From positions 28,458,001 through 28,522,000 of the forward strand of contig NC_135240.1 in NCBI RefSeq assembly GCF_947623445.1: a DNA stretch of 64,000 nt. Reading direction: 5' to 3'. The translations under genes and the position numbers were made by a program. This DNA comes from Clavelina lepadiformis (lineage: Eukaryota > Chordata > Ascidiacea > Aplousobranchia > Clavelinidae). Below are positions 59,994 to 64,000 of this stretch, in pieces. Under the pieces are notes generated by a model that saw nothing but the letters and a program-made list of their open reading frames with translations, did no database searches and was not told the DNA's origin. Position 1 is the stretch's first letter; each line of letters begins with the position of its first letter.

Positions 59994-62977
59994 ATGACTC
60001 CTGTCAATGCTGACCAGCTCGGTCAAGTGAGTTCATATCCGCTATTTACCCCTTCCCCAGCGGAACACGGAAACATGGTTCGTTCGCAGACTCCGGACTT
60101 TTGTCATTCCCCCGCATCCTCGAGCGGTTCTTCTTCACCGCGGAGTCACATCAGCAAAAAGGAAAGAATCCTCCAGTCCCTCTCCTCATCTCCACGGAGC
60201 CAAGAACAAAAGGAAGTTCCGCAAGTGGAGGGAAAAATTCGAAACGTCTCCGGCAAAAAGCGTCCCCTGGAGGAAACGATCCCGCGTCCGCATGCAGCAG
60301 AAGATGGAGAGGTTGGGAAGAAGAAGTCGCGCATACTGACCTCCAACGAACCATCCAAGTGCACTTGGCTCCTGCTCGGAGAAGACGGAAAAGTTATCCT
60401 CCAGGCCCCGGCAACTCAAGAGAAAATGGCAAGTCTTGAAATCGCTTCCTGTAGATGTAGATCTCTTTACAGCATAAGTGGGCCTCAGGTTAACAGCCAG
60501 CCGTGCATAGCGGACGTGACGTCATTGCGCAGCAGGCGTCATAACCTAATCTCGCAACGGTGGTGCGCGGCGTCACGCTTGACCTCCTGGTGGCTTCTGC
60601 TGTGTGACGTATTTAACGTAGGTTGTTGTTATTTTTAGGACAATTATTACATCATCTCGCAACCGCCGGTGCAGGATCTGTCGCTTGGATTGACAACCGA
60701 TCAAGTCCCTCGCGTTTCTAAGGAATTCTGGAAGACCGCGAGCAACGTACATTCGAGGAATAGAATCCTCCCTGGTTCTCCAAACAGCCAATTAACCGCG
60801 TCACCAGATGAGCAGGCGCTTGATTTATCCAAAAACTCGCGACGAAATAAGCAAGAGGACAAAATCAAGGTCAAAGTGAAGTCGGAACCGGTGGAGGTTG
60901 TTGTTGAGCAGATTGCTGAAAGCAAACGGGCAGCAGCCTTCACAGTCCGAGGCCTCATGTCCTCGCCAGACCCCGCCCCCAAGTCAGACGGGGGGAGAGG
61001 TTCGTTTGTTCCCCTTTGCGATGAGCACGACTCCCCCAACAGAGGGCTCCTCCCCAAGCGTTATATCGACGTCAAATCTTCGAGCATCTTCTGCTCCGGC
61101 CCAGGCAGCTCTGATGCTGGTATGTTGTCAATTATTACCGAATAATACTTCATTTTGACGTAATAATGACTCACCATGTTGTGCAGACGTGAAGCTGAAC
61201 CTTGCACCCCGCCCGCGCGTGCTCCCCCTCACAAGTAGTTACTCCCCCCTGCACCAGCCCGTCTCCCCTGCCTCGTCGCCCCATCAGTTTACGTCATCGC
61301 GTATTTCATCTAATGCCGACTCTGCTTATGGTAAGTGACATCATAATTACAGTAATTCGCGGTGAAACAACAATGTCGTTGTGGCTGGGCGTGTTGTATC
61401 GTATTAAACGACTCATCACGATCTCGGTGTCTCGTCCTCTTCTGTGTCACGATCTTCTTTAAAGTGAGAACGCGCATCTAGTTCAGATGTCACCTTGTTT
61501 ACGTTGCAAATATTCCCTTTAAAATCAAATTGTGACGTCAAACAAACAAGGCATTGTGACGATTAGTCTTTGTCCCTGCCACGCCTGCCCTCCATAGAGA
61601 TCTAATAACGCGAAAATCAATATTTGCTTTGGGCAAACAAAGGCAACGCCCTCTGTTCTCGCTCCGGCTTTCAACAAAGTAAATAAATTTTCTTTAAACG
61701 CTTCCAGTAAAACGTCGCGTCGTTTCTGTGCCGGCACAATGGTCGCCTGACTTTGTCAAATCTTTGCGCAACTTCACAGCATGATTGATCTTTTTCAGGT
61801 TCGTCGCCCGATGAGAGCGCGGCCCGATCCAGTTTCTTCATCGACGCGGGGGAAAGTTTGAGCCCCCGGTCCACTTGCTCCCCCGACCAATTCCCGACCC
61901 CTCCCGGGGCTGTGATGTCACACCTTCCGCCCTCCTGGTACATGCTTCTGGCCAGGCAGAGAGAGCGACTGGCAGACGTTGAGGCCATTTACCAGGGACT
62001 GGGGTGAGTGAGCTTGGCCTTCAACAGCGTATTAGCGCACAGCAGCGAGGGGAGATATTTTTACAACCCAACTGCATTGTTGTTCGTTCGTGTTTGCTTA
62101 AGCGCGAGATTATTTTTTTTTGACATCGAGACCTCTGGGAAAATTCCGGCAGCGGCAAAGTTGGCGGCACTTTCAGTTGTTGGGTTTAAGGTTAACACTA
62201 GAGGGAAGTCAGCCAATACCTTTCGTTTGCGCTAAACGCTTCGTCGAACCGGTCTTTGGCTTGGACCAAACAATCGCTATTTCGTGTAAACGAAAAACAA
62301 AAACTTCAACTTGCACTCGCGATCGCTTGGACGTTGATTTTTAAACATATTTTCTTTTTTTCCGTGCGTGGAACGGGGCGTGACCTCTCGCTGTTATGAC
62401 GTAATGCGCTTCGGTAGACTGCATTGCAGTATTATTTCCGTTCAATCGAGTTTCAACGATTTCTAATTTGGACAATCTCTCTTTACAGGGCGAGTCGTTA
62501 CCAGGAGGCCGTGCTCCCTTCTACGCCGAGATACTCCGCGGGTTTTCCCCAGGCGAGTGACCTCTAGCGGTGCCTGTGGTGAGCGAGTGACTGACTTTTG
62601 ACGTCGATATCTTGTTTCTTAGGCAGGAAATCCCGAATCTCCTCACTCCTCGGACTCGGAGAAGAACCCAACCATGCGGAACCTTGCGCCGGAGGAGAGC
62701 CCACAGCGCAGGTCGTACCAGCCCCGACACTTTGCCCATAAGCCCCGGGATCAGAGCGGGGATATTTCGGTGCAACCAGCCCCCTCCGGGTCGCCCATCA
62801 TCAGAGTCTCGTTCCCAGAGTCGCGCTCGCCCGATGACGCGGTGCTGGGTGTGTCTGACGTAGAGGGCAGTATTACGTCATCAAAGAAGAGGCGAATCCA
62901 CTTCTGTGACTTCGAGGGTTGTCAAAAAGCATACACCAAGAGCTCCCACTTGAAGGCGCACCGGCGCACACATACAG
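59994..62977 (+). CDS. KLF3/8/12-like Kruppel-like factor (3' truncated by window)
   Basis: Transcription factor. Exons: coding from ATG 59994 to 60428 (exon begins at 59961 after a TTTTTCAG acceptor, so there is an upstream non-coding exon), 60639-61119, 61187-61330, 61799-62003, 62489-62552, 62623-62977. All phases agree, giving 561 codons so far. The last exon ends in the first KLF zinc finger, [20 protein letters not shown], then HRRTHT|gtacgt, the usual KLF intron site; fingers 2 and 3 must lie beyond 64000. The N-terminal part has two DLS motifs (PVQDLSLG and EQALDLSKN) like the PxDLS CtBP-binding motif of KLF3/8/12, and VKSEP, a likely SUMO site. Two introns use GC donors (ATG|GCAAGT after 60428, CAG|GCGAGT after 62552). 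Confidence 0.85.
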
Positions 62978-64000
62978 GTACGTTGAAATCCAAATAGGCG
63001 GGACGCAGGGGCGCAGCAGTAGAGAATTATTGCCATCTCGTTTTTGCGCGACAGACAGGAAACGACGTTTCCTATTATCATGCTCGTGATATCATCATGC
63101 TCGTGATATGGACGCGATGAACATATGGCGGCAACCCAGCTGCCTGCTTCCACGCAAACCTGCAATCTGTGATAGGTCGCCCGCGTAATAAGTTCACGTG
63201 ACTGATAAACAAAGCGGTTGCTTTCGTCCCTTTAATTAAAATGACGTCACGGCTAGGCAAATAATCCCAGCAAATAGCGCGGATGGAGTTTGTTGCGCGG
63301 TCTCACGATATTTGCCTTTGAGCTGATGCTGGCGCAGTTGTGCGCTTTGAAGAAATCAGTTTTCTTCGTGTTGAAAGATCGCATCGATTTTTGCCGAAAA
63401 CATTTTCGTTCGGTTCAGACAAAATTTATAACTGAGTTGAGCTCAGACGCGTTATGCTCGCGCTTCTGCGATGAGTCATAATTTCAGTAAAATTGCGCAG
63501 CACTGTTGCGTCAACAATTACTAATCGCGGTCGCCATCGAGAACACTCCATGAACAGGGCAACATTTTTGAACGTCTGTTCGCCGCAAAATGTTCCCGGG
63601 ACTTTCCTGCTCGTTTGACGCTTTTTATCGCGGCTTTGTCGATATTAAAAGTTTGTTTTTTCAGTCGCCGCCTTATAACGGAATATTGTTTCTTGAACGA
63701 GATTCGTTTGAAGAAATCGATGCGAAGGTTTCCTCAATTCACTCCCATTCTAGAACGCCCTCTGTGACGTTTGCATTTGATAAGCGCCTTGTAGAGTGGA
63801 AGAAGGCAGATGGTGCAGCGATACATCGCTTTTTATCGACGCCCCACCCACCAACCCGATATTAGCTCGTATCATTTTCACGCTTCAGTGAGTTTCCACC
63901 CCGATAAAAGCTGAAATGAAATGGAAAGATTTCAGAACACGACGCTTTTGGCGCAACTGTCATTTTAAAATCGCTGAAGTGGAACACCATAGACATGTTA
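62978..64000. other. KLF-like intron (start), to window end
   Basis: No second or third zinc finger coding sequence was found, so this is intron. It contains a direct duplication of ATCATGCTCGTGATAT (63077-63092 and 63094-63109) and an exact TGACGTCA at 63242. The open frame at 63590-63865 (+) has no recognised domain. Confidence 0.5.

Noticed and set aside
1..64000. tRNA, rRNA, CRISPR array, prokaryotic operon or viral genes
   Set aside because: No convincing box B motif with a cloverleaf, no rRNA, no spaced direct repeats of CRISPR type, and genes are intron-split, so the DNA is eukaryotic nuclear.

Overview
This looks like nuclear DNA from a compact-genome invertebrate chordate, most likely an ascidian tunicate. 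That is inferred from the gene set (an ARHGAP6-type RhoGAP, a ZNF385-type zinc finger, a KLF3/8/12-type KLF, and Golgi carbohydrate sulfotransferases), from mostly short GT-AG introns (many of 50-400 bp), and from the absence of long repeats. No bacterial, organellar or viral gene organisation is seen. I rebuilt the gene models by hand from splice sites and reading phase. Names are family-level readings; no database search was run.

Layout. 57-1747 (-): the first two exons of a TGF-beta/BMP/Nodal-type ligand, running off the left edge, with a small hAT-like element in intron 1. 4832-6369 (-): a five-exon carbohydrate sulfotransferase (CHST). 9402-12364 (-): a second CHST in tandem whose catalytic domain is interrupted by two SUEL-type (galactose/rhamnose-binding) lectin domains, with every splice phase agreeing. 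15213-21382 (-): an ARHGAP6-like RhoGAP ending in LPETLV, with uncertain extra 5' exons up to 24252. 25141-30517 (-): an unrecognised, mostly disordered 737-aa protein. 30518-39924: no supported gene. 39925-47803 (-): a nine-exon ZNF385-like gene. 47804-59960: a gap between divergent genes, holding a second hAT-like element and one orphan exon candidate. 59994-62977 (+): a KLF3/8/12-like factor running off the right edge after its first zinc finger.

The best novelty candidate is the sulfotransferase-lectin chimera at 9.4-12.4 kb. It could put glycan binding and glycan sulfation in one Golgi protein. Its neighbour has an ordinary CHST layout, so the pair looks like a tandem duplication followed by insertion of phase 1 lectin exons.

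The second pattern is genome-wide. The palindrome TGACGTCA (a perfect CRE/ATF site), often extended to ATTRTGACGTCAYAAT, occurs about 58 times by eye where about one is expected. Many CpG-decayed copies accompany it. Relatives of it supply several splice donors and acceptors. GC-AG introns also look more frequent than usual.
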